Origin: Oceanospirillum sp047518265
GTDB lineage: Bacteria > Pseudomonadota > Gammaproteobacteria > Pseudomonadales > Halomonadaceae
Assembly (NCBI GenBank): GCA_047518265.1
Contig: JAKZRG010000057.1
Coordinates: forward strand, 38,988 to 102,987
Reading direction: 5' to 3'
DNA: 64,000 nt
Part shown: one piece after another, positions 27,259-36,119 of the stretch
How positions within the stretch are numbered: the stretch's first letter is position 1
How the letters are laid out: each line of letters begins with the position of its first letter
Made by a program: the position numbers and the translations under genes
The notes under the pieces: generated by a model
The model's database searches: none
The model's input: the letters and a program-made list of their open reading frames with translations, nothing else
What the model was told of the DNA's origin: nothing

Positions 27259-29586
27259 GTGACCACACATGAGCAAGCTTATCAGGAAAAAATGCTCGAA
27301 ATGAAGGAAGAGTTAAACGAGGTTTACCACGCTGTCGCGGGCTTGACGGTGGAGCTGGATCGTGCCCGAGAAAATTTATCCCAAACCAATGTTCGCCTAG
27401 AAGAGCGAGTGGAAGAGCGCACCAGAGAACTAGAATCGGCCGTAGTAGAAGCCAATCGTGCAAATCACGCCAAATCTGACTTTCTTGCAGCCATGAGTCA
27501 CGAGATCCGTACGCCAATGAACGGTGTTGTCGGCATGATCGATCTACTGCTTTTATCGGAGCTGGATGATAAACAAAAACAGATGGCGCAAACAGTCAGT
27601 GACAGTGCCCATGCTTTGCTGCGTATCATTAATGATATTTTAGACTTTTCTAAGATTGAAGCAGGTAAAATTGAATTAGAAAGTACGGCGCTTGATATCA
27701 ATGATATGGTCAACGGTGTCGCCAAAATACTGTTACCCAATGCCAATAAAAACAACGTTGAGCTGTTAACTTATGTAGACCCCCAGCTTTGTGGCAAAGT
27801 CGAAGGCGATCTCTACCGTATTCGGCAAATATTGTTTAACTTAGCGGGTAATGCCGTCAAATTTATCCCTGAACGTAACGGTCACCCTGGTCGGGTCATG
27901 ATCCGCGTGAGTAAGATTCGGGATTTGAATTCCGGTAAGGCTCTGATCCGTTTTAACATCAGTGATAACGGTATTGGTATTCCAGAAGACAAACTGGAAA
28001 TGTTATTTGAGAAATTTACCCAAGCAGATTATTCCACCACGCGTAAATTTGGTGGCACAGGATTAGGGTTGGCAATATGCAAGGGTTTGACTGAGTTAAT
28101 GGAAGGCCATATTAATGTCCACAGTGTTCCTGATAAGGGAGCCTGTTTTTCCGTGAACCTCCCACTGCGCTGTATGTCAAGCACGACCCTAAACAAGGAT
28201 TTTAGCAAAGCCTGCATGTTATTAATGATTCAGGACGAGGATCTGCGCGAGGATCTCCTGAACTATCTAGAGTACTGGCTGGCAGATGTTGTGGTGATAA
28301 CCACCCCGACCAAACTAGAAGCTTTGCTACAATCCAGTAGTAAGCGCTTCAACCTGGTGATTGTCGATGAGCAAGAGCTGGGCTGTGTCGGTTTAGCACA
28401 CTTGGATACCCTGCTAAAAGATCACCAGCGCATGGTGCTGCTGAGCCGTAATCGCGAGTGTTCCAAAGGGCAGGTTCAGCCTAACAGGGTGGTGGTGGAA
28501 AACTACCCCCTACATCGGGCCCAATTTATTGGAGCCATAGCCGTTTGTGCCGGCCTTGAGAGCCCAGAGGTTCCAGCTAATATCACTGAAAGCTGTGTAG
28601 CTCATATTGAGCCTAGGCAGGCGCCATCAATTGAAGAGGCCGAGCAACAAGGCCGCTTGATCCTAATCGCCGAAGACAACCCCCAAAACCAAACCGTATT
28701 GCGCATGCAGCTGGATCTATTGGGCTATGCAGCTGAGTTTTATGATGATGGTGAGCTGGCACTGGCAGCATTCAGGCAAAAACGCTACGGTTTAATTATG
28801 ACCGATTGTCATATGCCTAATATGGATGGATATGAACTGACTCGTCAAATCAGAGAGTTGGAAGCTGAAAGTGGCAAATATCATAATATTATCGCCATCA
28901 CCGCTAATGCCCTACAAGGAGAGTCGGAGCATTGTTTGGAAATCGGTATGGATGACTATATATCCAAACCCGTTGAATTAAAGCTGCTGGAAAAAAGGCT
29001 GCGTAAATGGTTGCCAGATAACCAAGCTGAGACCAATGATAAAAGCCTGAATGAGCCAATCTTATCCTCAGCAGTAACGTCCACAGTGACACCTTCAACT
29101 ACATTCCCAGAAACAACAGCTTTAGCGCCTGCCGATGAAATTGACTCAGGAGCAACCTCAGCTTCGGAGAAAACAAAAGAGGATAGCAGTAAGGTTCAGC
29201 CAACAGAGTGTTCGGATGCTATCAATAGTCAATTGGAAAAGTTGCCCCTGCTAGAGCCAAACGCCTTGACCAAGATTGTCGGTGATGACAAACAAGTCCA
29301 TGCAATGTTATTGCAAGAGTTTGCTGAAAGCCTGCATGACACTCTAAATGAAATGCATACAGCCTTTGCACAAAACGATATCGCTCAGCTTGGAGCTCTA
29401 GCCCATCGTTTGAAATCCCCTGCCGGTAGTTGTGGTGCGAAACAGCTGGTCCATTGTTGTCAGCAAATAGAAACTGCCAGCAAAAAAAATAATAGCGCTG
29501 TAATTCAGGTCTATTTTCCTCATCTGGTGCGTATTGCTCATCACGTCCATCAGGCAGTTGAAAACCAACACCCATTGGGACACTAG
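27259..29586 (+). CDS. Hybrid histidine kinase with receiver and HPt domains (stressosome output)
   Basis: 775 residues, GTG start just after the phosphatase gene with GAGGTAG upstream. There are no membrane segments. An N-terminal coiled coil (residues 5-70) leads to HisKA with H81 (AAMSHEIRTPMNG), HATPase (NLAGNAVKF, DNGIGIP, GTGLGLAI), a degenerate receiver-like region at about 312-440, a receiver with D516 (LIMTDCHMPNMDG), a Ser/Thr-rich linker, and a C-terminal HPt domain with H716 (LAHRLKSPAGSCG). A complete phosphorelay in one soluble protein directly behind rsbRSTX matches the arrangement known from Vibrio stressosome loci, and the next gene encodes its likely target. Confidence 0.9.
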   Translation: MTTHEQAYQEKMLEMKEELNEVYHAVAGLTVELDRARENLSQTNVRLEERVEERTRELESAVVEANRANHAKSDFLAAMSHEIRTPMNGVVGMIDLLLLSELDDKQKQMAQTVSDSAHALLRIINDILDFSKIEAGKIELESTALDINDMVNGVAKILLPNANKNNVELLTYVDPQLCGKVEGDLYRIRQILFNLAGNAVKFIPERNGHPGRVMIRVSKIRDLNSGKALIRFNISDNGIGIPEDKLEMLFEKFTQADYSTTRKFGGTGLGLAICKGLTELMEGHINVHSVPDKGACFSVNLPLRCMSSTTLNKDFSKACMLLMIQDEDLREDLLNYLEYWLADVVVITTPTKLEALLQSSSKRFNLVIVDEQELGCVGLAHLDTLLKDHQRMVLLSRNRECSKGQVQPNRVVVENYPLHRAQFIGAIAVCAGLESPEVPANITESCVAHIEPRQAPSIEEAEQQGRLILIAEDNPQNQTVLRMQLDLLGYAAEFYDDGELALAAFRQKRYGLIMTDCHMPNMDGYELTRQIRELEAESGKYHNIIAITANALQGESEHCLEIGMDDYISKPVELKLLEKRLRKWLPDNQAETNDKSLNEPILSSAVTSTVTPSTTFPETTALAPADEIDSGATSASEKTKEDSSKVQPTECSDAINSQLEKLPLLEPNALTKIVGDDKQVHAMLLQEFAESLHDTLNEMHTAFAQNDIAQLGALAHRLKSPAGSCGAKQLVHCCQQIETASKKNNSAVIQVYFPHLVRIAHHVHQAVENQHPLGH

Positions 29587-29599
29587 GAGTATCTCTAGC

Positions 29600-30793
29600 A
29601 TGAATCCAATCAAAGTACTTGTAGTCGACGATGATAAGATGACCTATAGCCTGGTCAACGCTGCAATCAGCAAACACTATTCAGTGGAGTACCGTTCCAG
29701 TGGTGAGCAGACTATCGTTGATATGGAACAGCTGGATGTCAATGTGATTTTGTTGGATATTCTGATGGGAGAGGGTTTGGATGGTTACCAGACTTGTGCC
29801 CTTCTTAGAGAAAAATACTCGAATGAACAACTACAGATCCTATTTTTATCGGGGCTGGAACAGGAGGATGAGATCGTAAAAGCCTACGAAGTCGGTGGTG
29901 ATGACTATATTGTTAAACCCCCAAGTCAAATGGCCCTATTGAAAAAGATGGATGTCGCCTGCCGTTTTTTCACTCAGCAGGATAAGGTCCAGGCTGATCT
30001 CAGCAATATCCAGCAGTTGGCCATGAATGTTATGGGTGTCTCCAGTAAATTGGGACAGATTATTCAGTACCTTAATGGCTGTAACAAACTCACAGAATTC
30101 GAAGATATTGCAAATGCCACGGTCTCTATTATCGATAGCTGGCAGCTACGCTGTACCGTGATGATCTCCTTACCTGATCAGAAAATATTCTGCAACTACG
30201 ATGGTGATGTAAGTTCGTTGGAGAAGAAGCTGATGACAACCGTTATGCATCACGCTCGTATCTATGATATCCGCGAGCATACCTTTTTCAATTACCCCTA
30301 TCTCTCCGTATTTATTCATAATATGCCTCTTAATGATGAGCAAGAATATGGCAATTTCAAGGACAACATAGCCTTACTGGTGGAAGGTGCCTCAGCCAGA
30401 ATCAAGGCTTTAATGGCCATTAAGGCCCTTGAATACCAACAACAAACCCTCAACTCCCTTCTTGCTGTATTTAATGAAGCACAGCAAGCTATCGAACAGG
30501 CTAGAGAAGATAGTAACTATGGTTTTATCAGTTTGGTCGAAGAACTGGAAAGTCACTTAGAACGCACCTTTTCTTTCTTGGACCTCAGTGAAGATCAGGA
30601 GCAGGCATTTCTTCAAATACTGTCAAGGATCCGTCAGAGCCATCAAGAATCAGAACGCTCACGCGAGATGACGCAAATAATGATCCTCAAGCTTACACAA
30701 CTAAGCCAGCAAGCTGAACTGCCGGGAGGTTTCTTGACCGAAGACGAAAGCACCATCCATAAAGTCGGAGATGATGATATAGAGTTATTCTGA
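29600..30793 (+). CDS. Response regulator with unusual C-terminal region
   Basis: 397 residues. The receiver domain (about 1-125) has acidic pocket D10-D12, phosphoacceptor D53 (ILLDILMGEGLDG) and the switch Lys in DDYIVKPP. The remaining 270 residues are not GGDEF, HD-GYP or DNA-binding: they include a possible GAF-like segment (DIANATVSIIDSWQLRCTVM) and a long helical region around 300-380 with EEL and QQ patterns. The output is therefore unknown. ATG 29600 is chosen because GGAG lies ten bases upstream; the frame stays open to 29534, overlapping the kinase gene. It is the last gene of the stressosome operon. Confidence 0.85.
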   Translation: MNPIKVLVVDDDKMTYSLVNAAISKHYSVEYRSSGEQTIVDMEQLDVNVILLDILMGEGLDGYQTCALLREKYSNEQLQILFLSGLEQEDEIVKAYEVGGDDYIVKPPSQMALLKKMDVACRFFTQQDKVQADLSNIQQLAMNVMGVSSKLGQIIQYLNGCNKLTEFEDIANATVSIIDSWQLRCTVMISLPDQKIFCNYDGDVSSLEKKLMTTVMHHARIYDIREHTFFNYPYLSVFIHNMPLNDEQEYGNFKDNIALLVEGASARIKALMAIKALEYQQQTLNSLLAVFNEAQQAIEQAREDSNYGFISLVEELESHLERTFSFLDLSEDQEQAFLQILSRIRQSHQESERSREMTQIMILKLTQLSQQAELPGGFLTEDESTIHKVGDDDIELF

Positions 30794-30815
30794 TGAAAAG
30801 GTCCGCTTATTTATT

Positions 30816-31076
30816 CTATTTCCGCTTTCTCCTCCATTTTTTAACCTTAACTCTTACCTTCTCCAGAGTTAAAACGATTAGTAGAGCAAAAGAGGTATAA
30901 TACAGGCCGTATACAAACCAAACAGCTTTGGCATAAGCCTCTTTTGATGGAAAGCTAAAACCCAATGTATTGCGTAATCCCTCCACCAAATAACTGGGAC
31001 TAAAGCTATCTGCCAGAAAAAGCGCCAGTAACCAAGCCAATACCAAAATAGGAAAGCTGAGTTTAGGGTATTTCAT
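30816..31076 (-). CDS. Small two-helix membrane protein
   Basis: 86 residues, two hydrophobic helices (about 8-24 and 52-70, FVYGLYYTSFALLIVL) and a very basic C-terminus (KVKKWRRKRK), which should stay in the cytoplasm. The strong AAAGGAGAGG ribosome site supports a real gene. No family is recognised. It is convergent with the stressosome operon and 82 bases downstream of the monooxygenase gene on the same strand. Confidence 0.7.
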   Translation of the reverse strand: MKYPKLSFPILVLAWLLALFLADSFSPSYLVEGLRNTLGFSFPSKEAYAKAVWFVYGLYYTSFALLIVLTLEKVRVKVKKWRRKRK

Positions 31077-31158
31077 AAAACCTCTCCTTTTTAATACGGC
31101 CTGTTACGGTAAAGATAGCACCCGCCCTAAACAGCTAGATTGAAAACACGCCGATCAA

Positions 31159-32436
31159 TCAAATAGGTAGCCCACTACCCCAGCCTTTTGCCATACCCGA
31201 CACAGAGGCTAAAAAATCGGTCTCTTGGCTCATACGGTTTCTCTCCTGACAATAGGCAGGATCTGTATCAAATAAAGATCGAGCAAGGTGCCTAGCCCCT
31301 TGGGCAATCCCCGTATTCTTAGGCAAACGCAGTTGCGTGAACTCTTCCATCACTTGTTCAAGATTTTCATGGTGTTCTGACAATAAACGGGCTAAATGCC
31401 AAGCATCTTCCAAAGCCTGACAAGCCCCTTGGCCCGATGTCGGTAAAGGCGCATGGGCCGAATCACCGATCAGGAGCACGTTATCCTTATGCCAAGTATT
31501 AATCGGGTCGTGGTCATGGACATAAACTTTATTAAGCGCTGAAATCGGAGTGTGATCGATTAGTGTATTAATGGGATCGGGCCAATCTGCAAATAAAGCT
31601 TTAAGATCTGATTTATAATTATCTGGATTACGTTCAACCAAACTAGGAGTAAAAGCAGGGCTTGTATCCGAATTTGAAACTGACATTGAATTTGAAGACG
31701 ATTTTGAAAGAGGTGGCGATAAGGGTGCAGCAACGGCACCAGCCCAATAAGCAAGTTTATCGGTAATAGGCACAATACCGAAACGCTTGCCGACGCCCCA
31801 GAAATCAGTGACAGTTTGTTCAGGAAACATCCCTTTTTTTAGAAAGGCAGGTTGCTCCGAAAAAACAGTATCAGTGCTGTCAAAGACACCAATCCAGTTA
31901 ATAAAGCCCTGATAAACCGGCTTATTATCACCATTCACATAGGTTCTGGCCTGAGAGTTCATTCGACCGTCGGCACCAACAATCAGATCAGCCTGAATTC
32001 GTTTACCACTGACAAGTTGTAACTCCGCCAAGCCTGTTTCACCGGTTGTTATTTTCTCAATATTGCAGCCATAGTGAATTTTTACGCCGGTTTTAATGGC
32101 CTGACGTTCAAGAATAGCCATCAGATCTCGACGTAAAATAGAGAAGCTTGGGTAACCCATGGCCTGATTTAAACTCAGTATATCCAGAGCCCCAAGATTC
32201 TCTCCCGTCTCAGAACGGCGCTGCATCTTGACAGGTTGACCAGATACCTTAGCGATATCATCCAACATGCCCAGTTCCTGCAATACAAAACTGGCATTGG
32301 GCCAACAAACAATACCCGCCCCTATTTCAGTTCGCTGAGAGTGGCGCTCATAGATCTCAGTATCAAAGCCTTTTTGCTTTAAAGCGATGGCTGTACTTAA
32401 CCCTGCAACACCCGCACCTGTGACAACAATTTTCAA
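31159..32436 (-). CDS. FAD-dependent aromatic-ring-type monooxygenase
   Basis: 425 residues. A flavoprotein of the p-hydroxybenzoate/salicylate/urate hydroxylase class, using NAD(P)H and oxygen to hydroxylate a small aromatic or heterocyclic substrate. The N-terminal FAD motif GAGVAGLSTAIALKQKG, the central VGADGRMNSQAR, and the second FAD motif LIGDSAHAPLPTSGQGACQALEDAW are intact. The overall pattern (VCWPNASFVLQELGM, FINWIG) is like HpxO-type urate hydroxylases, but the substrate cannot be assigned. A Ser-rich insertion at about residues 245-262 is unusual. It has no pathway neighbours. A tandem repeat lies in its upstream region. Confidence 0.85.
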   Translation of the reverse strand: MKIVVTGAGVAGLSTAIALKQKGFDTEIYERHSQRTEIGAGIVCWPNASFVLQELGMLDDIAKVSGQPVKMQRRSETGENLGALDILSLNQAMGYPSFSILRRDLMAILERQAIKTGVKIHYGCNIEKITTGETGLAELQLVSGKRIQADLIVGADGRMNSQARTYVNGDNKPVYQGFINWIGVFDSTDTVFSEQPAFLKKGMFPEQTVTDFWGVGKRFGIVPITDKLAYWAGAVAAPLSPPLSKSSSNSMSVSNSDTSPAFTPSLVERNPDNYKSDLKALFADWPDPINTLIDHTPISALNKVYVHDHDPINTWHKDNVLLIGDSAHAPLPTSGQGACQALEDAWHLARLLSEHHENLEQVMEEFTQLRLPKNTGIAQGARHLARSLFDTDPAYCQERNRMSQETDFLASVSGMAKGWGSGLPI

Positions 32437-32544
32437 TGGTTCAACTCCTTAGCAACATGTCTTTAATCTGAGGGCTGCACATAGATTCACAAGGAGTAAT
32501 AATTAGTCTTATGACAGGCAAGAGACTATAAAGACAGGGGCATT

Positions 32545-32633
32545 CCTCTACAGTGCATCCTTTCACAGTACATCTATCTATAGCCCTCCTTTACAATACA
32601 TCTCTCTACACCACAGTCCTTTACAGTATAAAA
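32545..32633. repeat. Degenerate 14-15 bp tandem repeat upstream of the monooxygenase gene
   Basis: About six decayed units related to CCTTTACAGTACAT (starting near 32545, 32559, 32588 and 32618, with weaker units between). It lies between the monooxygenase start and the 3' end of the formate dehydrogenase regulator gene. Function unknown. Confidence 0.4.
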
Positions 32634-32644
32634 GTGAGATTGGT

Positions 32645-33748
32645 TTATACGGGCTTGGTTTCAGTAATCAAACGCCGGAAATCATCCAAACTAACAATCT
32701 CACCACTTTGCTCACTGCTGTAACCCGGTAGTTCAGACAAGGCGCTGGCAAAACGTTCTCCACTTAACATGGCCTGAAAACGTTCCATGGCTAGAGAATC
32801 GACAAAATCTTTTCGACAGACCAGCAGGTAACTCTCTTTTTCAATAGGAATAAAGTTCAGGCCAAAACGTGTCGCGGCAGCTTGTACACCAAAGCCTACG
32901 TCTGCCATACCTGCGGCCACATATGCCGCAACGGCGGAATGAGTAAACTCTTCAGAATTAAACCCTTGGATTTTTCCTGAAGGTATATTTGCTCGGTGTA
33001 ATAACTCATCCAATAAAGCCCGTGTCCCTGAGCCTTTTTCCCGATTAATAAAAGTCACGTCGGGTTTGATAAGATCCTCTAAGCCTGTAATGTTTTTGGC
33101 ATTATCCGCCGAAATAATCAGCCCCTGCTGACGAGTAATAAAACGCATCAGTTGATGTTGATCCGCTTGAATGAAACGGCTGTAGGTTTTTAATAGAGCT
33201 TCACTCAGATGTACTGTAGGCAGATGAAAACCTGCGATATCACACTGATTACGACTGAGTGATTCCAGAGCATCCTCTGCACTCATATATTGCAGATCAA
33301 GTTGAAAGCCCTGAACACACTCCGGCAATGCTGCAACTGCATAGCCATGACTGGCATGCAGTCGAATCACTGGCGAACCCGCTTCCAGCGTCCGTTGAAT
33401 CTCAAGGTTCAGCTCAGAAGCTAAGTTCTTCAGCTGAGGCTCCAAACGGGCACTAACCCTTTGCTCCGCCCATAATAGCTTTTCACCCAAGGAGGTTAAC
33501 TTGGCTCCTTTACCTTTTTGCAGATGTACTAAAGGAGCGCCAAAAAAATCGGTCCATTTATTCAGCAGGTTCCAAGAATGACGATAGGAAATACCTACTT
33601 CTTTTGCTGCCGCTGTTAATTTGCCGTGATCGTGCACGCCTCTTAATAGCTTAAAAAGCTGGGGCTCCAGTTGTCGCCCCTGTTCATCGCAAAATGTCCA
33701 AGACGGTGTGATTTGAACCTTCTTAATAGGCGCATTTCTAATAGGCAT
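32645..33748 (-). CDS. ModE-like winged-helix regulator with PBP-like sensor domain, probable formate dehydrogenase regulator
   Basis: 367 residues. The N-terminal 110 residues are a ModE/LysR-type winged helix (LFKLLRGVHDHGKLTAAAKEVGISYRH, followed by LVHLQKGKGAKLTSLGEKLL). The remainder is a periplasmic-binding-protein-like domain of the type found in molybdate or tungstate sensing regulators (DIAGFHLPTVH, FINREKGSGTRALLDELL, AAGMADVGFGVQAAA). It is transcribed away from the fds operon, with a 185-base shared intergenic region that holds a symmetric site. Control of formate dehydrogenase in response to molybdate or a related small molecule is the likely job, inferred from position and domain type. 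Confidence 0.85.
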   Translation of the reverse strand: MPIRNAPIKKVQITPSWTFCDEQGRQLEPQLFKLLRGVHDHGKLTAAAKEVGISYRHSWNLLNKWTDFFGAPLVHLQKGKGAKLTSLGEKLLWAEQRVSARLEPQLKNLASELNLEIQRTLEAGSPVIRLHASHGYAVAALPECVQGFQLDLQYMSAEDALESLSRNQCDIAGFHLPTVHLSEALLKTYSRFIQADQHQLMRFITRQQGLIISADNAKNITGLEDLIKPDVTFINREKGSGTRALLDELLHRANIPSGKIQGFNSEEFTHSAVAAYVAAGMADVGFGVQAAATRFGLNFIPIEKESYLLVCRKDFVDSLAMERFQAMLSGERFASALSELPGYSSEQSGEIVSLDDFRRLITETKPV

Positions 33749-33819
33749 AAGATTTCATATTCCCGTAGCCGCATTAATAGTGATAAGTTCGCCTAAATCA
33801 AGAAACAATATAAGCTATA

Positions 33820-33841
33820 GATATGCACTCTAGTTCATATC
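33820..33841. promoter_or_regulatory. Dyad between regulator and formate dehydrogenase operon
   Basis: GATATG, ten bases, CATATC: a perfect 6-bp dyad 93 bases before the fdsG start and 72 bases before the divergent regulator start. The symmetry and position suit an operator for the adjacent winged-helix regulator; no binding data support this. Confidence 0.4.
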
Positions 33842-33933
33842 TGATAAAAATAATAGCAGGAGCAGCCCTCTGTCTCACTGAGTATTTGTAGACAGAAACA
33901 GGCATACGCTCAACCACGTGATAGGTCAGTGAT

Positions 33934-34473
33934 ATGAGTAGTTATACCCCATGGAATCTCCAAGCCGTGCAGGAGATTATCCAATCCTTAAAGGATAAGC
34001 CCGGCGCTCTGTTGCCAATTTTGCACGCTATTCAGGAATCTGAAGGTTATATCCCACCAGAGTCTCTGCCTTTAATTGCGGAAGCTCTGCAGCAAACCCG
34101 TGCTGAGATCCATGGCGTGGTTACTTTTTATCACCACTTCCGCCAAACACCACCGGGACGTAATCAGGTTCAGATCTGCCGTGCCGAAGCCTGTCAGGCC
34201 CGTGGTGCTCGTGAACTAGAGCAACACGCAAAAGACACCTTGGGTATCGATTACCACGGAACGACAGCGGATAAAGAGTTCAGCCTAGATGCCGTTTATT
34301 GCTTGGGTAACTGTGCTTGCGGCCCATCGGTTCGTGTGGGTGACGAAATTTTTGCCCGAGTAGATAACGCTCGTTTTGATGAGCTGGTAGAAGAGCTTTC
34401 TGCTGCGCCTGTTTCTCTATCTGCTGCACCAGCATCTGCAACGCCATCAACAAATGCCAAGGAGACAAAATAA
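33934..34473 (+). CDS. fdsG: NAD-dependent formate dehydrogenase gamma subunit
   Basis: 179 residues, NuoE-like thioredoxin-fold 2Fe-2S protein. The four cluster cysteines are seen in CRAEACQARG and CLGNCACGP. In the soluble FdsGBA enzyme this subunit sits with FdsB in the diaphorase part that passes formate electrons to NAD+. The C-terminal 25 residues are Ala/Ser/Pro-rich and beyond the fold. It begins a five-gene operon and overlaps fdsB by one base (TAATG). Confidence 0.94.
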   Translation: MSSYTPWNLQAVQEIIQSLKDKPGALLPILHAIQESEGYIPPESLPLIAEALQQTRAEIHGVVTFYHHFRQTPPGRNQVQICRAEACQARGARELEQHAKDTLGIDYHGTTADKEFSLDAVYCLGNCACGPSVRVGDEIFARVDNARFDELVEELSAAPVSLSAAPASATPSTNAKETK

Positions 34474-36119
34474 TGACCTCTCAAGTCTCTGATTCTCAAA
34501 GCTCTGATTCTCAAGCTATCAAAGTATTTATCCCTCGGGATACGACGACTCTGGCATTAGGTGGCGATAAAGTAGCTCGTCTGATTACAGAAGCAGCACA
34601 GGCTGATTCATCAAACGCTAAGATTGAGATTGTCCGTAACGGTTCTCGCGGCCTGTTTTGGTTGGAGCCTATGGTAGAAGTCGAAACATCAGCCGGTCGA
34701 GTGGCTTATGGCCCCGTTAACGCCTCTGATGTTGAAGATCTGGTTACAGCGGGTTTATTTAATGGCGATCAAAGCCACAAACTGTCTCTGGGTCAGCCGG
34801 AAGAAATCCCTTATCTAAAGAAACAACAGCGCCTGACCTTTGCCCGTGCCGGTGTCACCGATCCTGTTTCTGTCAGTGACTATCAAGCTCACGATGGCTT
34901 TAAAGGTTTGCTAAAAGCCCTAGCGGTTACTGAACAACAAATTGTTGATGAAGTAAAAGCTTCAGGCCTGCGTGGTCGTGGTGGTGCAGCCTTCCCAACG
35001 GGTATTAAGTGGCAGACTGTATTGGATTGCCAAGGCGAACAGAAATATATCGTGTGTAACGCCGATGAAGGTGATTCCGGTACCTTTGCCGATCGCATGG
35101 TGATGGAAGCTGATCCACTGATGCTGATTGAAGGCATGACCATTGCAGGTTTAGCTGTCGGTGCAGATCAAGGTTATATCTATCTGCGCCAAGAATACCC
35201 TATCGCTCATGAGATCATGAATGAAGCCATCGCCAACGCTTATGAAGCAGGCTTCTTGGGTGACAATATTCAAGGCAGTGGTAAAAACTTCCATATGGAA
35301 GTGCGTTTAGGTGCCGCCGCTTATATCTGTGGGGAAGAAACCTCTCTACTGGAAAGTCTGGAAGGTAAACGTGGATTGGTTCGCGCTAAGCCACCACTGC
35401 CTGCTATCGAAGGTTTATTTGGTAAACCAACGGTTGTAAACAACGTACTGTCTCTGGCGGCTGTGCCCTTTATTATAGCGGAAGGCGGTCAAGCCTACGC
35501 AGATTATGGCATGGGCCGTTCCCGTGGCACCCTCCCCTTCCAACTGGCGGGTAACCTGAATCAAGGTGGCCTCGTTGAACTGGCATTTGGTACTACACTA
35601 AAACAGTTACTGGAAGAGTTTGGTGCTGGTACAGTCTCTGGTCGTCCGATGAAAGCGATTCAGGTGGGTGGCCCTCTGGGTGCTTACTTGCCAGAAGAGC
35701 AATGGGATACAGAGCTGGATTACGAAGCCTTTTCTGCCGTAGGGGCTGTACTGGGCCACGGCGGTATTGTGGTATTTGATGACACCGTAGATATGAGCGA
35801 ACAAGCCCGCTTTTCCATGGAATTCTGTGTAGCAGAATCCTGTGGCAAATGTACGCCTTGCCGTATTGGTTCTACCCGTGGGGTGGAAGTGATCGATAAG
35901 ATTCGTGACGGCGTTAATGTCGACAGCAACCTAGAGCTGCTTAACGATCTGTGCGATACCATGCTGGATGGCTCACTGTGCGCCATGGGCGGCATGACTC
36001 CTTTCCCAGTACAAAGTGCCCTGAAACATTTCCCCGAAGATATTGCGCTAAAAAGTCAAAAAGCAGCAGCAAGCCAAGCAGTAAACTCAAATAATACGGC
36101 GGGAGGCCAGCCAGCATGA
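34473..36119 (+). CDS. fdsB: NAD-dependent formate dehydrogenase beta subunit
   Basis: 548 residues, NuoF-like with an extra N-terminal thioredoxin-like region (about 1-110). FMN/NADH-site motifs GLRGRGGAAFPTG and YICGEETSLLESLEGKRG are present, and the 4Fe-4S site is seen in ESCGKCTPCRIG plus the distal DGSLCAMGG cysteine. It carries the FMN that reduces NAD+ in the cytoplasmic formate dehydrogenase. The C-terminus is a short Ala/Ser/Asn tail. It overlaps fdsA by four bases (ATGA). Confidence 0.95.
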   Translation: MTSQVSDSQSSDSQAIKVFIPRDTTTLALGGDKVARLITEAAQADSSNAKIEIVRNGSRGLFWLEPMVEVETSAGRVAYGPVNASDVEDLVTAGLFNGDQSHKLSLGQPEEIPYLKKQQRLTFARAGVTDPVSVSDYQAHDGFKGLLKALAVTEQQIVDEVKASGLRGRGGAAFPTGIKWQTVLDCQGEQKYIVCNADEGDSGTFADRMVMEADPLMLIEGMTIAGLAVGADQGYIYLRQEYPIAHEIMNEAIANAYEAGFLGDNIQGSGKNFHMEVRLGAAAYICGEETSLLESLEGKRGLVRAKPPLPAIEGLFGKPTVVNNVLSLAAVPFIIAEGGQAYADYGMGRSRGTLPFQLAGNLNQGGLVELAFGTTLKQLLEEFGAGTVSGRPMKAIQVGGPLGAYLPEEQWDTELDYEAFSAVGAVLGHGGIVVFDDTVDMSEQARFSMEFCVAESCGKCTPCRIGSTRGVEVIDKIRDGVNVDSNLELLNDLCDTMLDGSLCAMGGMTPFPVQSALKHFPEDIALKSQKAAASQAVNSNNTAGGQPA

